From the NCBI RefSeq assembly GCF_015351075.1, contig NZ_JADKRS010000002.1:372001-436000 (forward strand): 64,000 nucleotides of DNA. Direction: 5' to 3'. Positions 25,049-33,958 of the stretch are shown here, one piece after another (positions within the stretch are counted from its first letter, which is position 1; each line of letters begins with the position of its first letter). This DNA is from Clavibacter sp. VKM Ac-2873. GTDB lineage: Bacteria > Actinomycetota > Actinomycetes > Actinomycetales > Microbacteriaceae. A model generated the notes under the pieces. It was not told the origin of the DNA. It saw nothing but the letters and a program-made list of their open reading frames with translations, and searched no databases. The position numbers and the translations under genes were made by a program.

Positions 25049-25271
25049 GGATCGGCAGGACGGCCCGCGACGCGAGCGCGGCTTCGGGGCGGCCATCGAG
25101 CGCTTCAACGAGCGCCTGCGTCCGTACCTCGGCGCGCCCCCGCTCGGCCCGTACACCGACGACCCGGTGCCGGAGCCGCAGTCGCGCCTCTGCCCCATGT
25201 GCGGGAAGCCGATGCCGGACCACGACATCGACCGGTCGGGCGCGCGGACGCAGGTGCACTGCCCCGTCTGA
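25035..25271 (+). CDS. Small CxxC zinc-ribbon-like protein
   Basis: 78 residues, ATG at 25035. The first half is basic and amphipathic (MTRGKDRQDGPRRERGF...); the second half holds LCPMCGKPMPDHDIDR and a final HCP, so Cys-x2-Cys plus His/Cys could bind one zinc. Related short sequences occur in Microbacteriaceae, to my knowledge without known function. Divergent from a MarR regulator that probably controls it. Confidence 0.65.
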   Translation: MTRGKDRQDGPRRERGFGAAIERFNERLRPYLGAPPLGPYTDDPVPEPQSRLCPMCGKPMPDHDIDRSGARTQVHCPV

Positions 25272-25337
25272 TCCGTCTGATCCGTCTGACCCGGATGCGC
25301 GGACGCGCGAGCGCGCGGATCCGCGGGCGACGCGGCG

Positions 25338-25985
25338 TCAGCGCGCCGTCGCCTCCACCCGCGCCGCCCGCCACATCGCCACCGGGCGCACGCCGGCCAA
25401 GCCCGTCAACGGCCCCAGCTCGGCGAAGCCGTTCCGGCGGTAGAGCGCGCGGTTCCGCTCGGTCGACGACTCGAGGTAGGCCGCGGATCCCCCGGCGTCG
25501 ACGCGGGCGAGGCCGTGGGCGAGGAGCGCGGATCCGACGCCGAGGCCGCGCGCCGCCGCGCCCACGCCGACCTCGGCGAGGCGCCAGTGCGGGAGGCCGG
25601 GTCGCGCGCGGTCCATGGTCCGGAGCCGCACGGCCGCGCGGACGGCGCCCCGGGCGCCGAGCGCGCGGAGGAACGTCGGCGCCTGCCGGAGCGTGCGATG
25701 CGTGGCGATGCCGCCGGGCGCCTCCCACACGGCCGCGCCGAGGATCCCGCCGCGGGCGTCCACCGCGACGTCGACCGTGCCCGCGGGGAGCGGGCCGCTG
25801 CGCAGGAGCGCCGCGAACAGCAGGGCCAGGCGCTCGGCCTTCCGCGGGCCGGCGGGGACGAAGCCGGCGAGCACGGGATCCTCCGCGAAGGCCTCCGCGA
25901 GCACGTGCGTGACGTCGTCGAGGTCGGCGGCGCGGGCCGTGCGGACGGCGGCGGTGGCGGGGGTGATGGGGTGCTCGATGCTCAT
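25338..25985 (-). CDS. GNAT-family N-acetyltransferase
   Basis: 215 residues. The acetyl-CoA motif is LAEVGVGAAARGLGVGSALL, followed by YLESSTERNRALYRRNGF, typical of GNAT motif B. The N-terminal RTARAADLDDVTHVLAEAF is the usual first strand and helix. Substrate unknown. Divergent from the TetR gene at 26051 over a near-perfect palindrome, so it is the likely target of that repressor; some such pairs modify antibiotics or polyamines. Confidence 0.88.
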   Translation of the reverse strand: MSIEHPITPATAAVRTARAADLDDVTHVLAEAFAEDPVLAGFVPAGPRKAERLALLFAALLRSGPLPAGTVDVAVDARGGILGAAVWEAPGGIATHRTLRQAPTFLRALGARGAVRAAVRLRTMDRARPGLPHWRLAEVGVGAAARGLGVGSALLAHGLARVDAGGSAAYLESSTERNRALYRRNGFAELGPLTGLAGVRPVAMWRAARVEATAR

Positions 25986-26002
25986 GCTCCGACGCTAGGC
26001 GA

Positions 26003-26028
26003 CAGATTCGGCCAAGTGGCCGAATCTG
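26003..26028. promoter_or_regulatory. TetR-type operator palindrome
   Basis: Arms cagattcggcca and tggccgaatctg are perfect 12-bp complements with a 2-base spacer. The site is centred in the 65-bp gap between the GNAT and TetR genes and is more AT-rich than its surroundings. It should serve autoregulation and control of the acetyltransferase. Confidence 0.82.
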
Positions 26029-26050
26029 CGTCGCTTGGTAGCTTTCTCCC

Positions 26051-26674
26051 ATGAAGGCCGCCTCCGAGAGCACCCGCGCGTACGGATCACGGGACGCCCG
26101 GCGGGCCGAGCTCCTCGACGCCGCGGTGCGCGTCATGGCCGTCACGGGCGTCGCCGGGGCGAGCACGCGGGCGATCACCGCGGAGGCCGGCCTCGCGCAC
26201 GGCGCCTTCCACTACTGCTTCGGCGTGCGCGAGGAGCTGCTCGGCGCGCTGCTGCGGCAGGAGGCCGAGGCCGTCGTCGCGCAGCTGGAGGCCGCCGAGG
26301 ATCCCGCGGGCGCGCCGCTCGGCGAGGTCGTCGCCCTGACCCTCCGCGCCGAGCTCGACCGCGTGCGCCGCGAGCCCGACCGGCAGCGCGTGCTGTTCGA
26401 CCTCGCCTCCGCCGTGCAGCGGATCCCCGCGCTCGCCGACCTGCCCGCCTGGGAGCACGGCCGCTACGTGGAGGAGACGCGCCGCCGGCTCGCCGCGGCC
26501 GGCCTCGACGAGGAGCGCGCCGGTCGGTGCGCGTCGCTCGCCGTGGCGGGCATGCAGGGGATCATCGGGGCCTGGCTCGCGCGCCGGGATCCGGGCGCGG
26601 ACGCGGCGGCCGACGAGGCGGTCGCCGACCTGTCCCGGGCGCTGGCGCTGCTCGCGGAGGACGGCGGCCGCTGA
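26051..26674 (+). CDS. TetR-family transcriptional regulator
   Basis: 207 residues. Helix-turn-helix in the first 60 residues: RRAELLDAAVRVMAVTGVAG, then STRAITAEAGLAHGAFHYCF, the TetR signature ending in the HYCF variant of the YYHF block. The remainder is helical ligand-binding domain. Adjacent operator at 26003-26028; probable target is the divergent GNAT gene. Confidence 0.92.
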   Translation: MKAASESTRAYGSRDARRAELLDAAVRVMAVTGVAGASTRAITAEAGLAHGAFHYCFGVREELLGALLRQEAEAVVAQLEAAEDPAGAPLGEVVALTLRAELDRVRREPDRQRVLFDLASAVQRIPALADLPAWEHGRYVEETRRRLAAAGLDEERAGRCASLAVAGMQGIIGAWLARRDPGADAAADEAVADLSRALALLAEDGGR

Positions 26675-26722
26675 TCCGGGAGCTCCCGGCCGCGCTCCCG
26701 GCCGCGCCGCCGCTCGCGCGCG

Positions 26723-27712
26723 TCAGCCGAGCGCGCCGAGCGCCTGCGCCGCGGCCTTCGCGGCGCCCGAGATGAGGGCGTCGTCGGCTGTCGCGTCCTG
26801 CTGGTCCTTCGAGGAGTGCACGGCGATCACGATCGGCGCGGCGTCGGGCCGCCAGATCACCGCGACGTCGCCGCGGCTGGCGTAGGCGCCGCTGCCGGAC
26901 TTGTCGCCGACCGTCCACTCCGTCGGCAGCTCGGCGCGCACGAGGGTCGCGCCGGTCTGCGTGGCCGTCAGCCAGCCCGTGAAGAGGGCGCGCTCGTCGG
27001 CGTCGAGGGGATCCGCGATGGCGCCCGGATCACCCAGCGCGTAGGCGCGGAGCAGGGCGGCGGCGTCGCGCGGCGTCGTGGTGTCGCGGTCGTCGCCGGG
27101 GAGCGCCTCGTTGAGGTCGGGCTCGGTGCGGGAGACGACGGTGGTGTCGTCGCCGAGGGCGGTGAGCGCCGCATCCAGCTCGGCCGGGCCGCCGATCGCC
27201 TCGAGCAGGAGGTTCGCGGCCGTGTTGTCGCTGCGGGTCATGGCGGCCTCGGCGAGCTCGCGGAGGGTCATCGTGCCGCCGACGCGGGTCTCGGTGACGG
27301 GCGCGTAGGAGAGGATGTCGGCCGCCTCGATCGGCACGGCGCGATCCATCCCGGCGACGCCGACGCGGTCGAGCAGAGCGGCCGCGAGCGGCGCCTTGAC
27401 GGTGGATGCGTAGGCGAAGCGCTCGTCCGCGCGCCAAGAGACCTCGGCGCCCGTGCCGGTGTCGACCGCGTGCACGCCGAGGCGCGCGCCGAAGCGCCCC
27501 TCGAGCGCGGTGAACGCGGCGTCGGCGGCCGCCTGGTCGACCGCGGGGGCGGCGGATGCGGACGGCGCGGTCGAGGCGGGCGGTGCTGTCGGGGCGTCGG
27601 CTGCGGGGGCCGCGCATCCGGCGAGGACGGTCATGGCGACGGCCGCGGTGACGGCCGCGACCAGGGCGACGCGGGCGGGTCGTGCGGCGGCGGCACGGGC
27701 GGGGTGGATCAC
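26723..27712 (-). CDS. bla: Class A beta-lactamase, lipoprotein
   Basis: 329 residues from GTG at 27712, preceded by GAGGAGCT. A lipoprotein signal peptide ends at the lipobox LAGC, followed by a Pro/Ala/Ser linker. All class A motifs are visible: ASTVKAPL (Ser70/Lys73), TRSDNTAAN (Ser130 loop), EPDLNEA (Glu166 omega loop) and VGDKSGSGAY (Lys234, KSG instead of KTG). It should hydrolyse penicillins at the cell surface; spectrum cannot be told. No regulator of the BlaR type is adjacent. The upstream in-frame ATG (27778) lacks a good ribosome site and would displace the signal peptide. Confidence 0.92.
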   Translation of the reverse strand: MIHPARAAAARPARVALVAAVTAAVAMTVLAGCAAPAADAPTAPPASTAPSASAAPAVDQAAADAAFTALEGRFGARLGVHAVDTGTGAEVSWRADERFAYASTVKAPLAAALLDRVGVAGMDRAVPIEAADILSYAPVTETRVGGTMTLRELAEAAMTRSDNTAANLLLEAIGGPAELDAALTALGDDTTVVSRTEPDLNEALPGDDRDTTTPRDAAALLRAYALGDPGAIADPLDADERALFTGWLTATQTGATLVRAELPTEWTVGDKSGSGAYASRGDVAVIWRPDAAPIVIAVHSSKDQQDATADDALISGAAKAAAQALGALG

Positions 27713-27843
27713 GGCGGAGCTCCTCGGGAGGCGTCGGGCGGGGCGATGAGGGGATGCGGGCCCGCGTTCGGCCCGCATCCACCCTCTCCCGTCCGCGCCG
27801 CGGCGTCGTCCCCCGCGCGGTCGACGCCGGTGCTCCTCGCGGA

Positions 27844-29154
27844 CTACTCGTACCGCAGCGACGTCACCGGATCGGCGCGCGCCGCCCGTGCCGCCGGCAG
27901 CGTGCCGGCGAGGAACGCGATCGCCATCACCACGAGCACGATGGTCGCGATCGACGCCGGGTCGAACGCGATGAGCGTCAGCCCGGGCAGGTTCGACAGC
28001 ACCGTGCCGGAGAGCGCCGCGCTGATCCCCGTCCCCGCCGCCACAGCGATCACGACCCCCACGGCGCTGCCGAGGAACCCGATGAACGCGGCCTCGATGC
28101 TGAACAGCGCGAACACCTTGCCGCTGCTCTGGCCCATGGCCTTCATCAGCCCGATCTCGCGGGTGCGCTCCTGCACCGACATGAACAGGGTGTTCACGAT
28201 GCCGAACGACGCGGCCAGCAGCGCGATGACCGCGAACCCGTTGAGCACGAGCACGATGCCGTCGATGACGGTCTGGAACGTGCCGAGCTGATCCTGGACG
28301 GTCGTCCCCGTGTAGCCGGCATCGGCGAGGCGCGTCTTCAGCGCGTCCACGTCGGCGTCGGTCGCGGAGGCGTCGAACGAGACGGTGGCCTGCGCGTAGC
28401 GGTCGGCCTGACCCGCGGGGAGGCCCGTGTCCTCGGCGGTCGACAGCGCGGTCGTGAGCGCCTGGTTGGTGGTGACGCGGGATCCCGCGGCCGCCGCGAT
28501 GCTCTCCTCCGCGACGCCGACCACGGTCGCGTCCACGGTATGCGGCGCGCGGGCGGCGTCCGTCACGGCGAGCGTCACGGTCTGCCCGACGGCGGACGCG
28601 TCGTCCGCGAAGCCGAGCGGCTCCACGTAGGAGGTCGGCAGCACCACCTGCGGCGCCCCTGACGCGTCGTCGGGCGCGCTGCCCGCCCGGAGGGTCAGCG
28701 TCTGCCCGGGGGCGAGCCCGGACGCGCCGACCACGTACCTCGTCCCGTCCCCCGCGGCGATCCAGTCGGTCGCGAGCGAGACGGTGGGCTGCACCGCGCG
28801 CACGCCGTCGACGCCCTGGATCGTGGTGATGTCGTCGGGCGTGAGCGCCACCACGGTCGAGCCGGGGCGGCTGGTCGCGGATGCGCTCGCGACCGAGTCG
28901 GGGTCGTACTCGCGCGGGCCGCGGGCCCCGGGCCCGGCCGCCGCGTCGTCGCTCGCGCGCGTGACGGTCATGGTGTCGGAGGAGCCGACCGCGCCGACCG
29001 TGGAGGCGATGTACCGGTCGATGCCGGTGCCGATCCCGTTGGTGAGGGTCAGCGTGAACGCGCCGACGAAGATCGACAGGATCGTGAGGACGAGCCGCGT
29101 CCTCGAGCGGAACGTGTTGGCGACGGCGGACCGCACCAGGTCGAGCGGCTTCAT
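27844..29154 (-). CDS. ABC transporter permease, MacB/FtsX type
   Basis: 436 residues. One N-terminal membrane helix ([19 protein letters not shown]), a large extracellular MacB-PCD-type domain (about 50-300) and three C-terminal helices ending with DPVTSLRYE, the standard FtsX-family finish. It overlaps the ATPase gene by 4 bp and forms one exporter with it. Such pairs often export or sense antimicrobial peptides or act on cell-envelope stress; the two-component system at 30071-31932 is divergent and probably controls it (inference). Confidence 0.9.
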   Translation of the reverse strand: MKPLDLVRSAVANTFRSRTRLVLTILSIFVGAFTLTLTNGIGTGIDRYIASTVGAVGSSDTMTVTRASDDAAAGPGARGPREYDPDSVASASATSRPGSTVVALTPDDITTIQGVDGVRAVQPTVSLATDWIAAGDGTRYVVGASGLAPGQTLTLRAGSAPDDASGAPQVVLPTSYVEPLGFADDASAVGQTVTLAVTDAARAPHTVDATVVGVAEESIAAAAGSRVTTNQALTTALSTAEDTGLPAGQADRYAQATVSFDASATDADVDALKTRLADAGYTGTTVQDQLGTFQTVIDGIVLVLNGFAVIALLAASFGIVNTLFMSVQERTREIGLMKAMGQSSGKVFALFSIEAAFIGFLGSAVGVVIAVAAGTGISAALSGTVLSNLPGLTLIAFDPASIATIVLVVMAIAFLAGTLPAARAARADPVTSLRYE

Positions 29155-29903
29155 GCGGCCACCGCCCCGGACGCGGAGCCGGCGGCGGCGTGGACGCCGT
29201 GGGGGCGCGGGCCGTCGTCCCCGGAGTCCTCCACGATCAGGCCGTCGCGGATGAGGATCCGCCGGTCGCAGCGGGCCGCGAGGTCCTCGTCGTGCGTCAC
29301 GATGATGAGCGTGATCCCGCGCTCGCGGTTGAGCGCGAACAGGATGTCCTCCACCACGGCGCCCGTCGCCGAGTCGAGGTTGCCCGTCGGCTCGTCGGCG
29401 AAGATGATCCGCGGGTCGTTGACGAGCGCGCGCGCGATCACGGTGCGCTGCTTCTGCCCGCCCGAGAGGTCGCCTGCCCGGTTCCGCGCCTTGCCGTCGA
29501 GCTCGAGCTGCGCGAGCGCCGCCATGCCGCGGCGCCGACGCTCCGTCCGCGGGACGCCCGCGATGGTCATCGGCAGCATCACGTTCTCGAGCACCGACTG
29601 GCTCGTGGTGAGGAAGAACTGCTGGAAGACGAACCCGAAGGTGCGGTTGCGGGTGCGGTCGAGCCGCTTCCCGCGGAGGGTGGACGTGTCGACGCCCTCC
29701 AGCTCGATCGTGCCGGAGGTCGGCGCGTCCAGGAGCGCGAGCGTGTGCATCAGGGTCGACTTCCCGGATCCGCTCTTGCCGACGATCGCGAGGCTCTCGC
29801 CCTGCCGCACGTCGAGGCTCACGCCCTTCAGCGCATCGAAGCGGCTCGGGCCGCGGCCGTACGACTTGCGCACGTCCCGTACCCGGATGATGGGGGTGTC
29901 CAT
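29151..29903 (-). CDS. ABC transporter ATP-binding protein, LolD/MacB type
   Basis: 250 residues, ATG at 29903; the longer frame to 30041 is arginine/proline-rich leader with no support. Walker [12 protein letters not shown]-loop FVFQQFF, signature [15 protein letters not shown], Walker [14 protein letters not shown] and H-loop VTHDEDLA are all intact. It energises the FtsX-type permease encoded next on the strand. A short tail after DGLIVEDS is low complexity. Confidence 0.93.
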   Translation of the reverse strand: MDTPIIRVRDVRKSYGRGPSRFDALKGVSLDVRQGESLAIVGKSGSGKSTLMHTLALLDAPTSGTIELEGVDTSTLRGKRLDRTRNRTFGFVFQQFFLTTSQSVLENVMLPMTIAGVPRTERRRRGMAALAQLELDGKARNRAGDLSGGQKQRTVIARALVNDPRIIFADEPTGNLDSATGAVVEDILFALNRERGITLIIVTHDEDLAARCDRRILIRDGLIVEDSGDDGPRPHGVHAAAGSASGAVAA

Positions 29904-30070
29904 GGTCCTCCTCGGTGGTCGGGCGCCGGTGGTCGGGGCCCGGATCGAGCCTCGCCGTACGGGTCGCGGGGCGCGTCGTCCCGGTGCGTCGGCCGCGTAC
30001 CGCAGGCGCGGTATCCGGTCCGGTCCCGCGGGGTGACGCACCGGGCGCAGGGGTCCGGGATCATGAGGGC

Positions 30071-31252
30071 ATGCTCGATCCCGTCGCCGTGCCGCGCCCG
30101 CCCGCCTGGGTCGGCGACGCGGTCGCCGCGGTGCTCGTCGTGGTCGCCGCGCTCGCGCGCTTCCCCGGCGGCGAGTACCGGACCGATTCGCCGCTCACGT
30201 TCGCCCTGGCGCTCGCGCCCATCGCGGTGCTGCCGTTCCGCCGCCGCTTCCCCGTCGCCGCGTTGGCCGTCTGCCTCGCCCTCTTCGGCGGCGCCGCGTT
30301 CGCGGGACTGCTCGCGCCCGGGATCCTGCTGGCCGTCGCCGTCGCGATGTTCGGCGTCGCGAACCGGCGCGCCAGGCGGACGTCCGGGATCGCCGCGGCC
30401 ATCGCCGTCGTCGCCGTGCTGGTGCTCAGCCTGCTGGCCTCGGTGGGATCCGTGTTCGACCCCCGCATCATCCAGTGCGCCGTCATCACCGCCTTCGCAG
30501 CCGCCGCGGGCGACGCCACGCGCTCCCGGCGCGCGTTCATCGCGGCGATGGTCGAGCGCGCCGAGCGCGCCGAGCAGAGCCGCGAGTCCGAGGCCCGTCG
30601 CCGCGTCACGGAGGAGCGCCTGCGCATCGCGCGCGACCTGCACGATGCGGTCGCGCACCAGATCGCGGTCATCAGCCTCAACGCGGGGGTCGCGTCCTCC
30701 GCCGTCGACAGCCGGCCGGAGAAGGCGAAGGAGGCCCTCGGCACCATCCGCAGCGCCTCGCGTGCGGTGCTGGCCGAGATCGGCGACCTGATGCAGATGC
30801 TGCGGCACGGCGAGGACGCCGGGGAGGGCGCGGGATCCGCCGCGCAGCCGGGCCTCGACCGGCTCGACGCCCTCGTGGAGCAGTTCGCGACCGCGGGCCT
30901 CACCGTGACCGTGCGCGTCGACGGAGACCGGGCGGCGCTCACCGGCGCCGCCGACCTCGTCGCGTACCGCGTGGTGCAGGAGGCCCTCACCAACGCCCAC
31001 AAGCACGGTTCCGCCGGGCACGCGCACGTGCTCGTGGAGGTGGACGACCGCGAGGCGCGCATCGTCGTGACGAACCCGATGCCCGTGCCGGATGCGCGGG
31101 ACGACGACGCCGATGCCCCGCTCGACGGCCACGGTCTGCTCGGCCTGCGCGAGCGCGTGGACGCGGTGCGCGGCCGCATCGAGGCCGGCACCGCGCCCGG
31201 CGGCTGGCGGCTCGCCGTCACGCTGCCGCTCACCCGCGAGGAGACCCCGTGA
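30071..31252 (+). CDS. Sensor histidine kinase, HisKA_3 (NarL-type) family
   Basis: 393 residues, ATG at 30071 (MLDPVAVPRPP). Four to five N-terminal membrane helices without a large extracellular domain, then the dimerisation box RIARDLHDAVAHQIAVISLN with the phospho-His, and a HATPase_c domain with VQEALTNAHKHG (N box) and GHGLLGLRERVDAV (G box). Intramembrane-sensing kinases of this kind often respond to envelope stress and sit next to ABC exporters, as here. It overlaps the response-regulator start by 4 bp. Confidence 0.92.
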   Translation: MLDPVAVPRPPAWVGDAVAAVLVVVAALARFPGGEYRTDSPLTFALALAPIAVLPFRRRFPVAALAVCLALFGGAAFAGLLAPGILLAVAVAMFGVANRRARRTSGIAAAIAVVAVLVLSLLASVGSVFDPRIIQCAVITAFAAAAGDATRSRRAFIAAMVERAERAEQSRESEARRRVTEERLRIARDLHDAVAHQIAVISLNAGVASSAVDSRPEKAKEALGTIRSASRAVLAEIGDLMQMLRHGEDAGEGAGSAAQPGLDRLDALVEQFATAGLTVTVRVDGDRAALTGAADLVAYRVVQEALTNAHKHGSAGHAHVLVEVDDREARIVVTNPMPVPDARDDDADAPLDGHGLLGLRERVDAVRGRIEAGTAPGGWRLAVTLPLTREETP

Positions 31253-31932
31253 TCACCGTGCTCGTCGTCGACGACCAGCCCCTCATCCGCCAGGCCGTCG
31301 GCGACATCCTCGAGGCGGATCCGCGCACGACGGTGGTGGGCACCGCAGCCGACGGGCGCGACGCCATCCAGGCGGCGCGCGCGCTCCGGCCGGACGTCGT
31401 GCTCATGGACATCCGCATGCCGGAGCTCGACGGCATCGGCGCCACCGACGGGATCTGCGCCGATCCGGAGCTCGCCGCCACGCGGGTGCTGATCCTCACG
31501 ACGTTCGAGGAGGACGAGTACCTCGTGGCCGCCCTCCGCGCGGGCGCGAGCGGCTTCATCGGCAAGGGCGCCGAACCCGACGACATCGTGCGCGCGGTCG
31601 TGTCCGTGCACGCCGGCGACGCGCTGCTCTCGCCCGCCGCGACCCGCGGCCTCATCACCCGGTACGTGCTGCCGGGCGGCGCCGGGTCGCCGTCGCCCGA
31701 CCTCTCGCGGCGCCAGGCCGAGCTGGATCACCTCACCGAGCGCGAGCGCGAGGTGCTGCTGCTCGTGGCGCAGGGGCTCGCGAACCAGGAGATCGGCGAG
31801 CGCCTCTTCATCAGCCCGCACACCGCGAAGACGCACGTGAACCGGGTGATGGCCAAGGTGGGCGCGCACGACCGGGCGCAGCTGGTGATCCTCGCGTACG
31901 AGACCGGGATGCTGCGCCCGGGCGAGGGGTAG
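31249..31932 (+). CDS. Response regulator, NarL/LuxR family
   Basis: 227 residues from GTG at 31249 in a 4-bp overlap with the kinase. Receiver domain: VLVVDDQPLIRQAV acidic pair, phospho-acceptor Asp in DVVLMDIRMPELDG, Thr in ILTTFEEDEY and Lys in GFIGKGAEPDD. The LuxR helix-turn-helix is LTEREREVLLLVAQGLANQE with SPHTAKTHVNRVMAKVG. Cognate partner of the kinase; likely activates the divergent MacB-like exporter. Confidence 0.93.
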   Translation: MITVLVVDDQPLIRQAVGDILEADPRTTVVGTAADGRDAIQAARALRPDVVLMDIRMPELDGIGATDGICADPELAATRVLILTTFEEDEYLVAALRAGASGFIGKGAEPDDIVRAVVSVHAGDALLSPAATRGLITRYVLPGGAGSPSPDLSRRQAELDHLTEREREVLLLVAQGLANQEIGERLFISPHTAKTHVNRVMAKVGAHDRAQLVILAYETGMLRPGEG

Positions 31933-32057
31933 TCGCGGCAGCGATTCAGCGGTTGTGGAAACGCGTTCCCTAGGCTCGCGGGGATCCACGGCGGCGACCT
32001 GCTCCACCACCGACCGCCGCATCACGACGCCCGACCCCCCGAGAGACGAGAGGCCGC

Positions 32058-32723
32058 ATGAGCGCCATCACCGCAGTGAGCCCCGGCGAGATCCATCCGA
32101 GCGAGGGGTACGACGGCTTCGTCGGCTGGGTCCTCTCCCTCATCGAGACGCTGGGGGAGGTGGGCGTCGGCCTCGCCGTGCTCATCGAGACGTTCGTGCC
32201 GCCGATCCCGTCCGAGGCGATCCTGCCCGTCGCCGGCTTCCTCGCCTACGAGGGCCGCATGAGCGCGTGGGGCGCGTGGGCCGCCGCCACCGTCGGCGCG
32301 CTCGTCGGCGCGCTCATCTGGTACGCGATCGGCGCCGCGCTCGGCCGCGACCGCACCCGCCGGCTCGTCGGCCGGATCCCGCTGCTCGACCACGCCGACT
32401 TCGACAAGGCCGAGGCGTTCTTCTCGCGCTGGGGCGGCACCGCCGTGCTCCTCGGGCGCTGCGTGCCGCTCGTGCGCTCCTTCATCTCCATCCCGGCGGG
32501 CATCGAGCGCATGCCGATCGGGCGGTTCTCCTTCTACACGGTCGTCGGATCCGGCGCCTGGAATGCCGTCTGGGTGGGCCTCGGCTTCGCGTTCGGCCCG
32601 GCGATCCGCCCACTGCTGGAGGAGTGGAGCGGCCTGATCTCGTACGCGGCCCTCGGCGTCATCGCGCTGCTCGTCGTGTGGTTCGTGGTGTCGCGGCTGA
32701 TCCGGCGGGTGCGGGCGGCCTGA
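32058..32723 (+). CDS. DedA-family membrane protein
   Basis: 221 residues with four to five hydrophobic spans. The DedA/SNARE-associated core is clear: IETFVPPIPSEAILPVAGFLA, then FFSRWGGTAVLLGRCVPLVRSFISIPAG with the conserved Arg residues, and FSFYTVVGSGAWNAVW. DedA proteins are linked to lipid-carrier (undecaprenyl phosphate or phospholipid) translocation and membrane homeostasis. It stands between the two-component system and a GT9 gene. Confidence 0.9.
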   Translation: MSAITAVSPGEIHPSEGYDGFVGWVLSLIETLGEVGVGLAVLIETFVPPIPSEAILPVAGFLAYEGRMSAWGAWAAATVGALVGALIWYAIGAALGRDRTRRLVGRIPLLDHADFDKAEAFFSRWGGTAVLLGRCVPLVRSFISIPAGIERMPIGRFSFYTVVGSGAWNAVWVGLGFAFGPAIRPLLEEWSGLISYAALGVIALLVVWFVVSRLIRRVRAA

Positions 32724-32787
32724 CGCGCGCGGGTCCGGCGGCGGCGTGGCCCGGTCGCCGCCGGTCCCCTCTGCCAGGCTGGAATCC

Positions 32788-33813
32788 ATGCAGACCCCCG
32801 GCGTCCCCGCCGCCCACCCCGACGCCGCCGACCACCCGGACGAGATCCTCGTCCTCCGCGCCATCAAGCTCGGCGACATCCTCGTGGCCGTCCCCGCGCT
32901 CCGCGCCATCCGCCGCGCGCACCCCGACGCCCGCATCTCGCTCGCCACCACCGGCTGGCTCGCCTCGGTCGTCCGCCTCCTCGGGATGGTCGACGAGCAC
33001 CTCCCGCAGCAGGGCTTCGACCACCCCATCGCGCGCGAGCCCGGCACGGTCGACCTCGCCATCAACCTGCACGGCGCAGGCCACGAGAGCCGCACGCTCC
33101 TCCACGAGCTCCGCGCGCACCGCACCCTCGGCCATGCCGCGCCCGAGCTGGACGGCATGCCCGCCGCCGACGGTCCCGCGTGGGAGGACCACGTCCTCGA
33201 ACGGTACCGCTGGGCCCGGCTCGTGTCCTGGCACGGCATGCCCGCGGATCCGGACGACGTCGGCATCCTCGTCCCCGACGAGCCGCCCGTCGCCGAGCGC
33301 GCCGTCGTGATCCACGTGGGCGCCGCCTACGGATCCCGCCAGTGGCCCGTCGACCGCTTCGCCGCGGTCGCCCGCGCGCTCGCCGACGAGGGTCGCACGG
33401 TCGTCTTCACCGGCAGCGACAAGGAGCGCGAGCGCGCCCTCGAGGTCGCCGCGCTCGCCGGCATGCCCACGTCGACCGTGCTCGCGGGCGAACTCGCCCT
33501 CGATGAGTTCGCCGGCATCATCGCCGCCGCCGACCTCGTGATCTCCGCCGACACCGGCGCCGCCCACCTCGCGTCCGCCTACGGCATCCCCTCGGTCGTG
33601 ATCTTCGGCCCGGCCCCGCCCGAGGAGTGGGGCCCGCCCGCATCCGGCCCGCACATCGTGCTGACCGACGCGTCGCAGCGCCTCGGCGACACGTTCTCCG
33701 CCATCCCGGATCCGGCGCTCCTCGCGATCACGCCCGCCCACGTCCTCGAGGCGGCGCGCGGTCTCGACGGACACCGCGTGATCCGCCCCCTCACGGGCGA
33801 GCCGCGCGACTGA
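32788..33813 (+). CDS. Glycosyltransferase family 9
   Basis: 341 residues, ATG at 32788; an in-frame ATG 14 codons upstream is less likely. GT9 blocks: VLRAIKLGDILVAVPALRAI, VVIHVGAAYGSRQWPVDRF and ISADTGAAHLASAYGIPSVV. It is the third GT9 module of the window and, like the others, probably transfers heptose or a related nucleotide-activated sugar in the envelope. It starts 64 bp after the DedA gene on the same strand and could share its transcript. Confidence 0.88.
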   Translation: MQTPGVPAAHPDAADHPDEILVLRAIKLGDILVAVPALRAIRRAHPDARISLATTGWLASVVRLLGMVDEHLPQQGFDHPIAREPGTVDLAINLHGAGHESRTLLHELRAHRTLGHAAPELDGMPAADGPAWEDHVLERYRWARLVSWHGMPADPDDVGILVPDEPPVAERAVVIHVGAAYGSRQWPVDRFAAVARALADEGRTVVFTGSDKERERALEVAALAGMPTSTVLAGELALDEFAGIIAAADLVISADTGAAHLASAYGIPSVVIFGPAPPEEWGPPASGPHIVLTDASQRLGDTFSAIPDPALLAITPAHVLEAARGLDGHRVIRPLTGEPRD

Positions 33814-33958
33814 TCCGCCCGGCCGCCCGCTCCGCCCCGAACCGGGGCCCGACGCGACCGCCGATCCCTGCGAGCATGGGCTGGCGGGTCGGTGGCGGTC
33901 GCCTGGCGGGTCACCGGCGGGGCGCTGGCGTGGTGCCGGCGGGAGGGGCGGATCGAGC

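Noticed and set aside
31955-31968. ggaaacgcgttcc as a LacI-type operator before the DedA gene
   Set aside because: The symmetry is off by one base, and no LacI regulator is near.
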